Source: Skeletonema tropicum (taxonomy: Eukaryota; Bacillariophyta; Thalassiosirophyceae; Thalassiosirales; Thalassiosiraceae). Taken from it: a stretch of 64,000 bases of DNA. The notes under the pieces were generated by a model. That model was not told the origin of the DNA, made no database searches, and saw only the letters and a program-made list of their open reading frames with translations. How positions within the stretch are numbered: position 1 is the stretch's first letter; every line of letters starts with the position of its first letter. The translations under genes and the position numbers were made by a program. The stretch lies in contig CM074146.1 in assembly GCA_037178625.1 (NCBI GenBank), positions 1,116,001-1,180,000 on the forward strand, read 5' to 3'. Below are positions 11,032 to 21,645 of this stretch, piece by piece.

Positions 11032-12672
11032 GGGAAAAAGTCCCCGGAGCTCTCCAACCTTGGTATGCTGATGATCTCGGCGGTGTCGGTACTGCACTCG
11101 ATAACGCTACTATGCTTCAGCTTCTCAAAGAAAGGGGGCCCTATGTTGGATACTATCCCGAACCAGATAAATCCCACTACATTTGTATGCCGCAAGATGA
11201 GGATGCTGCACGAGCAGCCTTTGAAGCGGCTGGCATCTCGGAACTGAATTATGGACGCCACCACCGATACCTTGGTGGAGTGTATGGTGATGCAGCTGAG
11301 AAGGAGGAGTGGGTCAAGAAGAAAGTGGAACAGTGGGTATATTGCGTGGAAGTCCTTGGCAAATGTGCCTACACACAACCCCAGGCAGCCTATGCAGGTT
11401 TTGTACTGTCTCTTCAGAATGAATGGACATACTTATCGCGCATTGTGCCAAACGTGGGGCCCCTTCTTGCTCCGATTGAGGTTGCCATTAGAGAGAAATT
11501 TATCCCACCTCTCTTTGGCATCTCCCCTTCGGAATTATCTGGAGAGTTGCGACACCTGCTTTCCCTTAGTGTGAAACATGCAGGCTTAGCAATCCGGTTC
11601 CCTGTGGAACAATCTGAGGATTGCTTCAAAACGTCGCGACAAGCGGTGGAACACCTGGTTGAAACGCTGGTCAATCGTCGGGAACTGTGCCCGAAAACCC
11701 ACCAGTACTCAGCTATGATGGCTAAAATTGGATCGCAGGAAGCGAAGAAGCTTGATGCTGAGTACCATCTCACCCAGTGGGGGAGAGAGAAACCAGGTGA
11801 TAAGAGGAGGTTGGAACGGATCTGTGAGACTGGATGTTGGCTGACGGCTGTCCCAAACCGCCTCAATGGCACGATCCTATCGGCTGAAGAGTTTCGAGAC
11901 AACTTACGTCTCCGGTACAACCTGAAGCCGATGGATTTGTCAGACCTATGCGATGGATGTGGTGCAAAAATGACGGTGGAACATGCTCTCCAATGCAAGG
12001 TGGGCGGTCTCGTCCATTGCCGCCACAATGATGTTACGAGAGAATTTGGCTCCTTGTGCAAGCAAGCCTTTACTCCCGGTGACGTTGAGTACGAACCCTT
12101 TATCTACACTAGTACTCAACGCACTGCTGCAGAGGCGGAGGCTGCTGCCGCAGCAGAGGCTGAAAATACCGCGCAACAACACAACGCAACTGATGGGTCG
12201 ACCCCAGTGACAACAACGGAAGAGCGTGGAGATGTGATGGTCTCCCACTTCTGGAAGAGACAGCGTCGAACTGTCTTTGACACTCGCATCACCGACGCGG
12301 ACTGCCGCTCCTACCTACCGCAACAAGGCGCCTTCGGCTGTCTTGAGGCAACAAGAGAGGGAGAAAATCCGCAAGTACAAGGCAGCTTGTCTTGAACGAC
12401 GTCGGGACTTCACCCCCCTCTGCTTCACGGCTGATGGAATGCCAGGTAGAGAGGCCTTGAATGCGATGCGTCAACTGGGTACACACTTAGCTGAAATGTG
12501 GGAGCGTCAGCGTAGCCAGATGATATTCTATGTGCGGGTACGCATGTCCCTTGCCCTAGTCCGGGCAAACTCCCTCCTGCTCAGAGGGAGTAGGGACAGG
12601 CACCACCGCATCCGGCCACTCATTGAGAATGGGCCGGGGATGTCCAACTGGCACACCTGGAGTGGGGAGTAA
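11032..12672 (+). pseudogene. LINE reverse transcriptase, C-terminal part with endonuclease-like domain
   Basis: Translation starts inside the palm domain just before the catalytic WYADD box, so fingers and N-terminus are missing. A zinc-knuckle region follows (CDGCG, EHALQC, HCRHNDV). Then comes a segment with GDVMVSHFW and FDTRITDADCRSY, which fits the restriction-like (PD-D/EXK) endonuclease found C-terminal in some non-LTR elements. The frame breaks at 12311-12318, where the tetramer CTAC is duplicated. The other frame then carries the conserved tail (KYKAACLERRRDFTP, VRMSLALVRANSLLLRGSR) to the stop at 12672. The copy is dead: 5'-truncated and frameshifted. Family assignment beyond LINE-like with a C-terminal nuclease is inference. 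Confidence 0.75.
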
Positions 12673-12940
12673 TCCCCTCTCCCCCACCTCTGCGGTGGCA
12701 GAGGTTGAGTGAGGACTCTCACTCTCACCTGTCGAGAGGCAGTTGAGAGTAGGAGGGAGGAGGAACATGCCATCACCTAGCACAGGTGACAAGAGGAGTG
12801 CGGACTTGCCACTGAACTAGAGATACCTAGACTGCACTCCTCTTATTACCTAAAATGGGCAAGTTCAGATCCAGCTTGCCCAGTAAACAGCTCCTGAATA
12901 CCATCCTAAACTAATCGATTATTTATATCATAAAAAAAAA

Positions 12941-13052
12941 ATCTCATTATGTATTGTACCCGTCCAAAAAAAGTAATACTCTCAGTTCAGTATAAGTATA
13001 ACTACAACATGATTAAGAATGCTCTTGTCAACTAAAGTAGATGATCGATGCC
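12941..13052. repeat. 112-bp direct repeat (target duplication), right
   Basis: This is the second copy of 9613-9724, directly after the poly-A run. Part of it (the TCAGTTCAGTATAAGTATAA block) also belongs to the left arm of the large inverted duplication that follows, whose mirror is at about 15476-15515. Confidence 0.85.
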
Positions 13053-13054
13053 AC

Positions 13055-13504
13055 TCAGGCAGCTCTGGGAGCTCTGATGTTTGCATACAACTTGGAAATT
13101 GAATAAAGGTAACGATCCTCATTCATTGCATTCGCCGACTCTTCTTCATTGTCAATGAATGATTCATCGGAAAGAAGGAACTCCTCGATAAACATGGATG
13201 GGTGCAGCTCGAAGGAGATCCTTGTCTTTCGTGTTTTGACTTGCGCTTGCGCTGGCGTAGACGTAGACGTAGACCTCTGCTCTGCTCCAACACTGCCGCC
13301 GCTGAGTCTCCTGATTCGAACCTCATCATCGGAGTAGAGAAGGAATGCGTCCACTTTATCAGCTTGTTCCTTCTTGCCGATACCAGCTGCCTGGAGGAGA
13401 CTGTTCTCATTGCGAAACGTTGGCGTTGGCACTGTCACATTCACTGTGAAGTCTTGCTCTTGTTCTCGGGGCCGGGGCGACTCTTGTAACTGGTTCATTG
13501 TCAT
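13055..13504 (-). CDS. Hypothetical acidic protein (intact copy)
   Basis: Starting from ATG at 13504 (MTMNQLQESPRPREQ) the product is 149 aa. It is hydrophilic, with an acidic stretch (LLYSDDEV), a Ser/Thr/Gln-rich patch (STSTSTPAQAQ), a segment reading RISFELHPSMFIEEFLLSDE, and a short conserved C-terminus (YSISKLYANIRAP). The frame stays open upstream to an ATG at 13807, but that ATG is absent from the inverted copy, so the downstream start is preferred. No family is recognised. The inverted copy at 15009 has a nonsense and frameshift mutation, which makes this the functional member if either is. Confidence 0.5.
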   Translation of the reverse strand: MTMNQLQESPRPREQEQDFTVNVTVPTPTFRNENSLLQAAGIGKKEQADKVDAFLLYSDDEVRIRRLSGGSVGAEQRSTSTSTPAQAQVKTRKTRISFELHPSMFIEEFLLSDESFIDNEEESANAMNEDRYLYSISKLYANIRAPRAA

Positions 13505-13845
13505 TGTGAAAGAATATCTCTTGAGATTCAAAACTCGGTGCGATTGATAAGCAGTAGATGTGACTGTGACTGATAGATAACAGCAATCAAGTGAAATTGA
13601 ATGATTATTTATGATGCCGATGCTTGCTGTGGTTGGGTGGGTGAAATGATTCTGAGAGCGCCGGAAGTAAGAAATATAATCAATAATGCAATAAATAAAT
13701 GTCTCGAGTAAGAGTTGAAGATTACTCGTGAACTTGCACTCGAGCAAAGTTTCCTGACAGATTTGTTGCCTGAGAATGAGAACGCATAAGGTTTCGAGTT
13801 TTGACATAGAAGGAGGACTAGATAGACTACTTATTTATCTATGTA

Positions 13846-13907
13846 ACAGAAATTTTAAAGTACAAAACGTCTGGTGGGCCGGCCCTCAAGAGGCGACATT
13901 AATTAAG
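13846..13907 (-). repeat. LINE 3'-end motif, copy 1
   Basis: The plus strand reads AACAGAAATTTTAAAGTAC, then CGTCTGGTGGGC and a CCCTCAAGAGGCGACATTA box. The same order occurs at 15838 and at 21650, where it forms the 3' end of a minus-strand LINE inserted with a target duplication. Here it marks a small solo 3' end. Confidence 0.65.
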
Positions 13908-14605
13908 AACATTGACTATCGAGTGTCTTGAGTCTCACACCGTCTGATTTTGCACCTTCTGCAAAAAACACACAACATCACCGCCATAAGCCTGTCTTAT
14001 TTAAACGCGCGCCCTGGACCGAGCACGACGCATGCATTATGCAGCCATGTTTTTGACACCTCAACTAACCAGGCGGCCAACAAAACTATATAGCTAGCCC
14101 CGAATTTTATTTCAGATATATACAAGATATAGACATAACCAATGTTACAGTCCTTTAGAGTGTATTAATGCGAATATTTAATACAAAAGAATCGTACAAA
14201 TAACTCATTTTCTCGCTGAGATATGCATTTTTGTTTACCCATAGTATTTACTAGACAAATTTGGCTAACAAACTCTAGCTTAAATTGGAACCACTGTGTC
14301 TTGTAGAGCTGATGCAGCCCAAACTATCCTGACTAGAATTCATCTCCTGAGATATAGACTAAAACGGTCCTATCATCGTTTTGGGCATAAAGTAGAGTAC
14401 ATTTGTCAGCCTATCGACCTCCCTACCTACGGCCAATTTACCATGGATGTTTGTGAAATGGTTTTGTTCGCCCACGTGTTTTGGCGGGTCAGTGCTGCAC
14501 TTGACATCGTTCTATCCTGTCTGGTTCTATGTATCTGAGTGTTCTCTCCTCTGCGGTTGCATAAAAAATATATATTTGCCTTGAAGTGTGATTATTACGA
14601 GTAAG

Positions 14606-15515
14606 ATGTCATGGCGGTGATGTAGTGTGTTTTTTGCAGAAAAGGTGCGAATCGGACGGACAAATATTTACTGAATTCCTACGTACTGATGTGAGATTCA
14701 AGACAATCGACGAAAACTTACGATATGCGTTCTCATTCTCAGGCAACAAATCTGTCAGGAAACTTTGCTTGAGTGCAAGTTTACGAGTAATCTTCAACTC
14801 TTACTCGAGACATTTATTTATTTCATTACTGCTTGCTTCTACTTACTTCTGGCGCTCTCAGAATCATTTCACCCACCCAACCACAGCAAGCATCGGCATC
14901 ATAAATAATCATTCAATTTCACTTGATTGCTGTTATCTATCAGTCACAGTCACATCTACTGCTTATCAATCGCACCGAGTTTTGAATCTCAAGAGATATT
15001 CTTTCACAATGACAATGAACCAGTTACAAGAGTCGCCCCGGCCCCGAGAACAAGAGCAAGACTTCACAGTGAATGTGACAGTGCCAACGCCAACGTTTCG
15101 CAATGAGAACAGTCTCCTCCAGGCAGCTGGCATCGGCAAGAAGTAACAAGCTGATAAAGTGGACGCATTCCTTCTCTACTCCGATGATGAGGTTGAATCA
15201 GGAGACTCAGCGGCGGCAGTGTTGGAGCAGAGCAGAGGTCTACGTCTACGTCTACGCCAGCGCAAGCGCAAGTCAAAACACGAAAGACAAGGATCTCCTT
15301 CGAGCTGCACCCATCCATGTTTATCGAGGAGTTCCTTCTTTCCGATGAATCATTCATTGACTATGAAGAAGAGTCGGCGAAATGCAATGAATGAGGATCG
15401 TTTCCTTTATTCAATTTCCAAGTTGTATGCAAACATCAGAGCTCCCAGAGCTCCCAGAGCTGCCTGAGTGGCATCACTAATCATGTTGTAGTTATACTTA
15501 TACTGAACTGAGAGT
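14606..15515. repeat. Large inverted duplication, right arm
   Basis: This is the mirror of 12988-13996. The 600-bp spacer between the arms (about 13997-14605) has no recognisable gene; its open frames are short. Confidence 0.8.
15009..15467 (+). pseudogene. Inverted, decayed copy of the hypothetical gene at 13055
   Basis: The first 45 codons match the intact copy exactly. A GAA to TAA change after GIGKK then stops the frame, a one-base deletion in the DDEV codons shifts it, and a 9-bp duplication lies in the final codons. The remaining text still follows the intact gene to the C-terminal SKLYANIRAP block. Confidence 0.8.
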
Positions 15516-15837
15516 TTGTACGCAAAACAGTGCTTGTGTGTGCTAAACATTAGATGTAATATAAACACCAAATTGATACGCTACTGAAACTAATGAAATG
15601 AGTCGCAGTCACGTACGCTGGCCTTTACTACGGTTGGCATAAGAAAATTAGACTACTCCCTGTCCCTGACTATTCGGAAGAGATTCAAAACCTTGCACGT
15701 TTCGTCGACCACCTTCTGTCCTATCTACTTATGGATCGGCGCCTAAGGCGTTTTTACGACCTCAAGCAAGACATCAACGACTTTGTAATCCTCCGTTGTA
15801 AAGTTTAATTTGAAGTTGAAGAACCTCCTGAGGAAGT

Positions 15838-15960
15838 ATATATAACAGAAATTTTAAAGTACGTCTGGTGGGCCCTCAAGAGGCGACATTATCTACGCTA
15901 AGTGATAACGAACATGTGCTGCAGTAGCTATTATTTCCCAGATCGAATCTTCTTAGACTT
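15838..15960 (-). repeat. LINE 3'-end motif, copy 2
   Basis: The AACAGAAATTTTAAAGTACG box is followed by CCCTCAAGAGGCGACATTA and then by diverged text resembling the 3' UTR at 21700-21790 (AACATGTG, CAGATCG). It appears to be a truncated LINE end that abuts the Penelope-like fragment. Confidence 0.6.
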
Positions 15961-15989
15961 AGTCATTTCCATTTCGCCAGAAGCAGAAG

Positions 15990-16484
15990 GTATTGTCCAA
16001 AGAACCTATACCTCTACCTACTGCCATCTTCTGCTCATCAGAAGAACACAATGAAAGGGGTAATCTTTTGCGAACTCAAGACTCAAGAGATCCTATTGGC
16101 AGTGCACCAATGAAAATTATTATGTCCAAGTTGCAAGACTTTTCTTCCAACGCTTGCTCGACAGAGGTTGGGACTTCGATCACCTCAAACTCAAACGAAT
16201 GTTCCTAGATGCAAATCACAGAGTTTGCAATCCACCTCCACTACCCCAAGCTGTCTCTGAAATACCACCTCAGATGCTGAACAACATCTATTTGAAACTC
16301 GGTCAGCTCCACCCTCATTACATCCCCAGTCGAATTTGTCAACAGATATATGAGAAGGAGAGCTTTCTACCATCTTATACGACGCAATCGGAATCGAAAA
16401 ATGATAGTCTGCTACAAGAGAGCAAAAAACATTGGAGTATTGTCCTAAACCTCCCTGTAGTAACTAAAATAATCTGCGCCTGCT
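15990..16484 (+). pseudogene. Penelope-like reverse transcriptase, C-terminal fragment
   Basis: The clearest part (16150-16484) reads RLLDRGWDFDHLKLKRMFLDA. It aligns with RLVQRGWDSHVIKQYILQADA in the Penelope-like ORF at 59392-60560. Further on, LHPHYIPSRICQQIYEKESF matches FHPNDIPRKLLRCLYDTHCK there. Upstream, a different frame keeps NLLRTQDS. The catalytic core is missing and the frame is broken. This shows that the window holds at least two Penelope-like insertions of related lineage. Confidence 0.7.
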
Positions 16485-16499
16485 AAATATGGTACATAT

Positions 16500-17040
16500 A
16501 TGAATGCCATACAGGTACCGTACAGGTAGCCAAAGTTAGTAGCCAAGCCAAGCCAAGCAAGCAAGCCAAGCCAAGAGTATGCACAAGAGCTTACCAATTA
16601 GAATGACACAAGATTGAAAGGCAACACATTCTATAACATTGCTAGATAGGGACAGTCTTGTGCAGCTAGCGTGCTCACCTGTCGACTTTTGACTCTTGGC
16701 CCGCGGCAGTTACCTTGCAGAAGTATAAATAATGCTCCACTCTACTCATGGACATAATCAATAATATCATCACTATTGCCTCTCTCTAGATTACGAATGA
16801 GATTACAAATGAGTGTATGGGCTGTTTCAATAATGCAGTTCTTACTAATGAGATTTACCTCTGCATTTGCATTCCTCCATGCTGCTGTGATGTAACTCCA
16901 TCACCTCATTTACATCCCAATTGATGCAAGCACTAAACTTCACGACGGTCACAAAACCCACCTCTCCCAGTGATCACTCCTTCATGCATTTTAGAAGACT
17001 CCCGATTGATATCAAGCTAGGCGACAACTACGCGGTGAAT
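16500..17040. repeat. Tandem segmental duplication, unit 1
   Basis: This non-coding block recurs at about 19690-20210, an offset near 3.18 kb. Shared landmarks are AATGCCATACAGGTA, GGCAACACATTCTATA, TCCATGCTGCT and AAGCTAGGCGACAACTACGC. A MYND copy lies beyond each unit, so the array grew by tandem duplication. Confidence 0.7.
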
Positions 17041-17303
17041 AAAGAAGAACTTATTTAGTGATAAAAGACGCAGACAAAAGAAGGAGGGAGAACCCAAGCA
17101 ATGTTGAATTATAACAGGGTGGAATGCAATGTTGATGTTCCCAGTAATACTTTTAGCTCAAATATGAAATAAGGCCTTTATGTTTATGTATGTCTATTGT
17201 GTTTCATCGAGCTTCTGATTCTGCAAGTAGCTTATTGACCGAAGAGTGCAAAGCTTTGAAGCTTTGAAGGAAGTAGCACATTGCTCCACATTGCTCTTGA
17301 TGT

Positions 17304-18101
17304 TTATGGTGTCCGATGCTTGGAATCAAACTTGGCCTTTGCTGCAACGGAAACGTCGCAGTTAGGCTTATGCCTTGTATAGTCAGCTATTTGGCATTCA
17401 CGAGAACAATAGACTGTATTTCGGCATAGACTGCAACACATTGTTTTGCTGCGTTCCACTCTTCTGTTAGGAAATTTGCAATGCGGATTGTAACAAATGC
17501 CCATCTTTTTGATGGTCTTCACTTCTTCGTAATAATCATCCAAGCATGAACATGAGATGCGGTGCCGAAAGAATTTGACAAGTGTGTGTATGTCGGCATA
17601 GTACGTTTCGACTATTTTTGGCCAATTGTACAGAGCTTCAGTTTGATGCAGCTCAACTGCAATGTATTGCTTCAAGTACCTGGCAATAGTAGCACAATGA
17701 CGGGCTTCACAATAACCACCGTTTAGAAAATCTTGCGTTCCCATACTCAAAAAGCATGATATCGCTGTTTCAATCTTGGCAGGATCACACCATACGTCGG
17801 CAAATTCATCCATTGTGGCATCATGAATTGCTAGTAGACTGCTCGGAACGTCATTATTCGCAGTTTTACATTCATCCAATTTTGTTGAAAATGTGTCCGC
17901 AAATAGCAAGCAAATAATTTCTTCATCGGTAAGAGGAGCGGTGGCACCATGACTGCATCGCGGCAACGAAGATAGCGCTGCCCGCGGTTGCTCTAGTCCA
18001 TTATCATTCACCTGACGATTATTGCCTCTCTCTTCCTCCTCATCCCTGGCATTGGCTTTGGCCGCCTTCCTCGCCTTGCCTTGATTTCGTTTCCTTCCCA
18101 T
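17304..18101 (-). CDS. MYND-finger protein, intact copy B
   Basis: This 265-aa member has the same architecture as the copy at 8095. It has a basic MGRKRNQGKARKAAKAN start, a central helical region with ATMDEFADVWCDPAK and ALYNWPKIVETYYADIHT, KFFRHRISCSCLDDYYEEV, then a C-terminal MYND finger. The finger has CYNPHC, CSLC, YCSRECQ and a closing HKPNC. All eight zinc ligands are in place. Compared with copy A it is clearly diverged in the N-terminal third but identical in length. Function is unknown; MYND domains act as protein-docking modules. Upstream DNA (18110-18370) is shared with the other units and probably carries the common promoter. Confidence 0.85.
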   Translation of the reverse strand: MGRKRNQGKARKAAKANARDEEEERGNNRQVNDNGLEQPRAALSSLPRCSHGATAPLTDEEIICLLFADTFSTKLDECKTANNDVPSSLLAIHDATMDEFADVWCDPAKIETAISCFLSMGTQDFLNGGYCEARHCATIARYLKQYIAVELHQTEALYNWPKIVETYYADIHTLVKFFRHRISCSCLDDYYEEVKTIKKMGICYNPHCKFPNRRVERSKTMCCSLCRNTVYCSRECQIADYTRHKPNCDVSVAAKAKFDSKHRTP

Positions 18102-18394
18102 GCCAAAGATACTTAATCATTCAATCATGGCAGGTCGGTGCATGTCAAAGTAAGAACGAATAAGCGCTTGCGATGGTACAATACCATAAAGAATGCCATA
18201 CAGGTATGCAGCCAAAGTTCGTAGCCCGCCAAGCGAAAGAGTAAATAGCTCTTGTTAGTTGATAGAATGGCTCAGATGGATAGTAGGCAACACATCTTAT
18301 GGTGTTGCTAGAGAGAGGAGGGACAGTATTGTGTAGCTAGCGTGATCACCTTTGCTGTTGTACTCTTGACCATAGCCTCTCTCTAGAGCTACAC

Positions 18395-18780
18395 ACACCA
18401 AGATTTGCAATCGCACTCAACACAACAGAGAGGAATGTGTGGAAGAATTTCAATAGAAGATGCCTGATAGCACAATCCATCCATCAAGAACTGTTTTGAT
18501 GGATGCTGTACAGCTCGTTGATAATATGATGTGCGATACTTACCAGATCAGACACAATTTTTTCCACGATAGAGCGATAGGCATCACGCAGACAGCGCAG
18601 ATTGTAGAAAGCAACCTTGCCATTCGTAGTAACAACAACTTTAGATCAAACATGCAATTTATTGTCATCTATTCTACATTGTGCGTAATATCCAAGCATT
18701 CTACAAAGTAGCTTCAATCTTGTTTGACAGAGAAGTAGAATTATCATTAATAGAATGCTTCAAAGCAAATGTACACTTGT
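18395..18780. repeat. Segmental duplication between MYND copies
   Basis: The block with CAATCGCACTCAACA, TTTCAATAGAAGATGCCTGA and TAGCACAATCCATCCATCA recurs at about 21000-21360. It is non-coding and marks another duplication unit of the MYND array. Confidence 0.65.
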
Positions 18781-18783
18781 TGC

Positions 18784-19589
18784 TCATGGATCCTGATGCC
18801 TGACATCGAACTCGGCCTTTACTGCAACGTCCCTGTCACAAAAAGTCTTGTGTTCTCGCCAATGCGATTCTTGACATGCACGGGAGCAATACGTTGCACA
18901 TCGGCATCGACTGCAATACATTGTTTTGCTGCGATCTACCGGTCGCAAATTAGAACATTGCGGGCTGAAACAACGCCCCATCTTCATGATATCTTTCACC
19001 TCTTTGTATTTCTCATCCAAGCAGGAGCAGGGGATGCGGTGCCGGAAAAATTTGACCAGTGTGTGCATGTCGGCATCGTAAGCTTCCACAATTTTTGGCC
19101 AATTGAACAGAGCTTCAGTTTGATGGAGCTCAATTGCCATATATTGCTTCAAGTACCTGGCAATAGTAGCACAATCACGGGCTTCGTCATTGTAGTTACC
19201 GTCTAAAATGCTTTGCGTTCCAACACACAGGAGGTATGATATCGCCGTTTCAATCTTGGCAGGATCACACCATACGTCGGCAAATTCATCCACTGTGGCC
19301 CCATGAATTGCTCGAAGACTATTGAAAACAACACCAGCCCCATAACATGATGTATAAATTTTAATTTCCATGTCTCCACGAATTGCATGCAAATATCTTC
19401 ACCGGTAAGAGATTCTGCTGCACCATGCCGGCATTGCGCCGATAGCGATAGCGATAGCGCTGCCAACGATTGCTCTAGTCCATTACCATGAGACATTGTC
19501 GTCTGATTATTATTCCCCCTCTCTTCCGCCTTGGCCTTGGCTGCTCTGGCCGCCTTCCTAGCCTTGCCTTGATTTCGTTTCCTCCCCAT
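18784..19589 (-). pseudogene. MYND-finger gene with frameshift
   Basis: The family start (MGRKRNQGKARKAARAAKA) is at 19589. The frame runs in register to about EDICMQFVETWKLKF, where a small indel near 19345-19375 shifts it. From there the second frame resumes the family sequence (TVDEFADVWCDPAK, LFNWPKIVEAY, FFRHRIPCSCLDEKY) and ends in a complete MYND finger (CFSPQC, CSRC, YCSRACQ, HKTFC). The total length of 806 bp is not a multiple of three, against 798 bp in the intact copies. A sequencing error is the alternative explanation. Confidence 0.8.
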
Positions 19590-19634
19590 TCCCCATTCCT
19601 AAAGATAATCTTATCATTCAATCACGGCAGCGCA

Positions 19635-19682
19635 GGTCGGTCGGTCGGTCGGTCGGTCGGTCGGTCGGTCGGTCGGTCGGTC
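19635..19682. repeat. GGTC tetranucleotide microsatellite
   Basis: Twelve uninterrupted copies of GGTC lie just upstream of the broken MYND copy. The array is probably length-polymorphic. Confidence 0.95.
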
Positions 19683-19689
19683 AGTGGCT

Positions 19690-20210
19690 AGGAGTGCGCC
19701 TGAAATTGGTACATAGTGAATGCCATACAGGTATGTAGCCAAAGTAGCCAAGCCAAGAGTAGCAGAGCTCAGTTGGTTTAGAATGGCACAAGATTGATAG
19801 GCAACACATTCTATAGCATTGCTAAGAGAGGGACTGTCTTGTGTATGGTAGCTTGCTCACCCGTCGGTTTTTGTACTCTTGGCCCGCAGCAGTTACCTGC
19901 ATGAGTATTTATTCTACTCTACTCATGGACATATTCAATAATATCATCACTATTGCCTCTCTCTAGATTACGAATCAGGAGTGTATGGTCTGTTTCAACA
20001 ATGCAGTTCTCACTAATGAGATTTTGTCTCTGCATTTGCATTCCTCCATGCTGCTATGATGTAACCCCATCACCTCATTTCATCCCAATTGATGAAGCAT
20101 CAATCTTCAAGACGGTCACAAAACCCACCTCTCCCAACGATCACTCTTTCATGCATTTCAGAAGACTCCCGTTTGATATCAAGCTAGGCGACAACTACGC
20201 CTTTATGCCA
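19690..20210. repeat. Tandem segmental duplication, unit 2
   Basis: This is the second copy of 16500-17040. Its right edge runs directly into the truncated MYND copy at 20208, so the duplication breakpoint removed that gene's 3' half. Confidence 0.7.
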
Positions 20211-20709
20211 ATTGTACAGAGCTTCAGTTTGATGCAGCGCAACTGCAATGTATTGCTCAAAAGACCTGGCAATAGTAGCACTATCTCGGGCTTCATAATA
20301 GCCGCCGTCTAGAATATTTTGCGTTCCATTTAAAACAAAAGATATCGTCTTCTCCATCTTGGCAGGATCACACCATACGTCGGCAAATTCATCTAGTGTG
20401 GCCTCGTTAGCTGCTATCATACTATTGTGAAGATCATTAGTTCTTCTACAATATTCAGAAAAATCTATGGTAAATTTTTTCACGAATTGCAAGCAAATGA
20501 TATCTTCACTTCTTTCTGTTGCACCATGAAGGCATCGTGGCAACAGCGGTAGCGCTGCTAGCTGCTGCTAGCGGTTACTCTAATCGATTCGTAGATGTAG
20601 CCGCCGTCTGATGATTCTCCGCTTCTTTTTTCGCCTCCGCCTCCTGCCTGGCCTTGGCTTAGGCCGCTTTCCTTGCCTTGCCCCTTGCCTTGGTTTCGCT
20701 TCCGCCCAT
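20208..20709 (-). pseudogene. MYND-finger gene, 3'-truncated and decayed
   Basis: The ATG at 20709 begins MGGSETKARGK, a frame-slipped version of the family start. Frameshifts and stops follow. A readable segment (20208-20543) carries EDIICLQFVKKFTIDFSE, ATLDEFADVWCDPAK and ALHQTEALYNW. The zinc finger is absent: family similarity stops at 20208, where the tandem-duplicated spacer begins. Confidence 0.75.
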
Positions 20710-21358
20710 TGTATTGTGCCTAAAGATAAAGATAACGAGTACAAGTACACATCATGAGCTCGGTCCGAAAGCTTGGTACATAGAAGAATACCATACAGGT
20801 ATGTAGCCGAACCAGCCAAAAGCACAAGAACTTCTTAGCCGGTAATAGAATGGCAAAAGATTGATATTAGGCAGCACATCCTATGGCATTGCTAAGGGAG
20901 GGACTGTCTTGTGTAAGGTAGCTTGCAGGTTCGGTTCGACTTTTGTACTCTTGGCCACATACAGCCTCCCTCTCTATCTGGCTAGAGTGAGCTGAGTACA
21001 AAAAGATTTGCCTCGCCCTACAATCGCACTCAACAGTTTCAATAGAAGATGCCTGATAGCACGGTCCATCCATCACGAGGAGTTGAAAGATGCTGTGCTG
21101 CTGGTTGATGTGATGTCTAGACGCAATTTTGTCCATGACAGCGATCAATACGCGGAAGCAAGAGCATAAGCATAAGCATAACAATGACAATGTGTGCGTC
21201 ATCCAGGCAGCTACTTAGCGCGCAAGGTTGCCATTCGTAGCAGCAACAACTTTAGAATAAACATGCAAATTTGTTCTCTATATACTTATGTTGCGCGTCA
21301 CATCCCACCATTCTGCAAAGTAGCTTCGATCTTGATTGATAGAGAAGTAGACGTCGAA

Positions 21359-21645
21359 TTACATCACAATGCACGATGCCTGCTGCCTGGCATCGAACTC
21401 GGCCAGTATTTTTGGATATTGGTCACAGTCAAGCACGTGAGTTGACCAATGAGATGTCTGGCAATCCCTGGAGCAATAAGTTGCATTTCGACATCGACTG
21501 CAATACATTGTTTTGCTGCGTTCCACTCTTCTATCCGCAATTTTGCATTGCGGATTGTGACACAAACCTATTTTTGTAATGGACTTGACTTCTTCATATT
21601 TCTCATCTAAGCATGAACATGGGATGCGGTGGTGGAAGAATTTGA
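21359..21645 (-). pseudogene. MYND-finger gene, 3' part cut off by LINE insertion
   Basis: The frame encodes the C-terminal third of a family member: the KFFHHRIPCSCLD block, then CHNPQC, CSRC, YCSRDCQTSHW and a final Cys. It begins inside the 20-bp repeat that flanks the LINE. The matching 5' part lies at 23078-23632. Confidence 0.85.
21626..21645. repeat. 20-bp target duplication of LINE, 3' side
   Basis: GCGGTGGTGGAAGAATTTGA occurs here and at 23078-23097, at the two edges of the insert. In the intact gene it encodes the KFFHHR region. Confidence 0.9.

Larger units (their letters stand above)
9725..12940 (+). mobile_element. LINE-type retroelement with inverted 5' arms
   Basis: The insert is bounded by the 112-bp repeats and ends in about ten A residues (12932-12940). 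From left to right it holds a 456-bp arm (9725-10180), a 396-bp spacer, the inverse complement of that arm (10577-11031), and the C-terminal part of a reverse transcriptase (11032-12672) with its 3' tail. The left arm starts exactly at the target-duplication edge. The arms differ by about one base and one small indel, so the structure is young. A normal 5' inversion by twin priming would move sequence but not duplicate it, so this is atypical. Confidence 0.75.
12988..13996. repeat. Large inverted duplication, left arm
   Basis: The arm matches the inverse complement of about 14606-15515, including the hypothetical gene and its flanks. It extends to the block TTCTGCAAAAAACACACAAC near 13960. 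About 140 bp (roughly 13800-13943), holding a LINE 3'-end motif, are present only in this arm. A block of about 30 bp (AGAATGCTCTTGTCAACTAA and on) is missing from the other arm. Confidence 0.8.
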
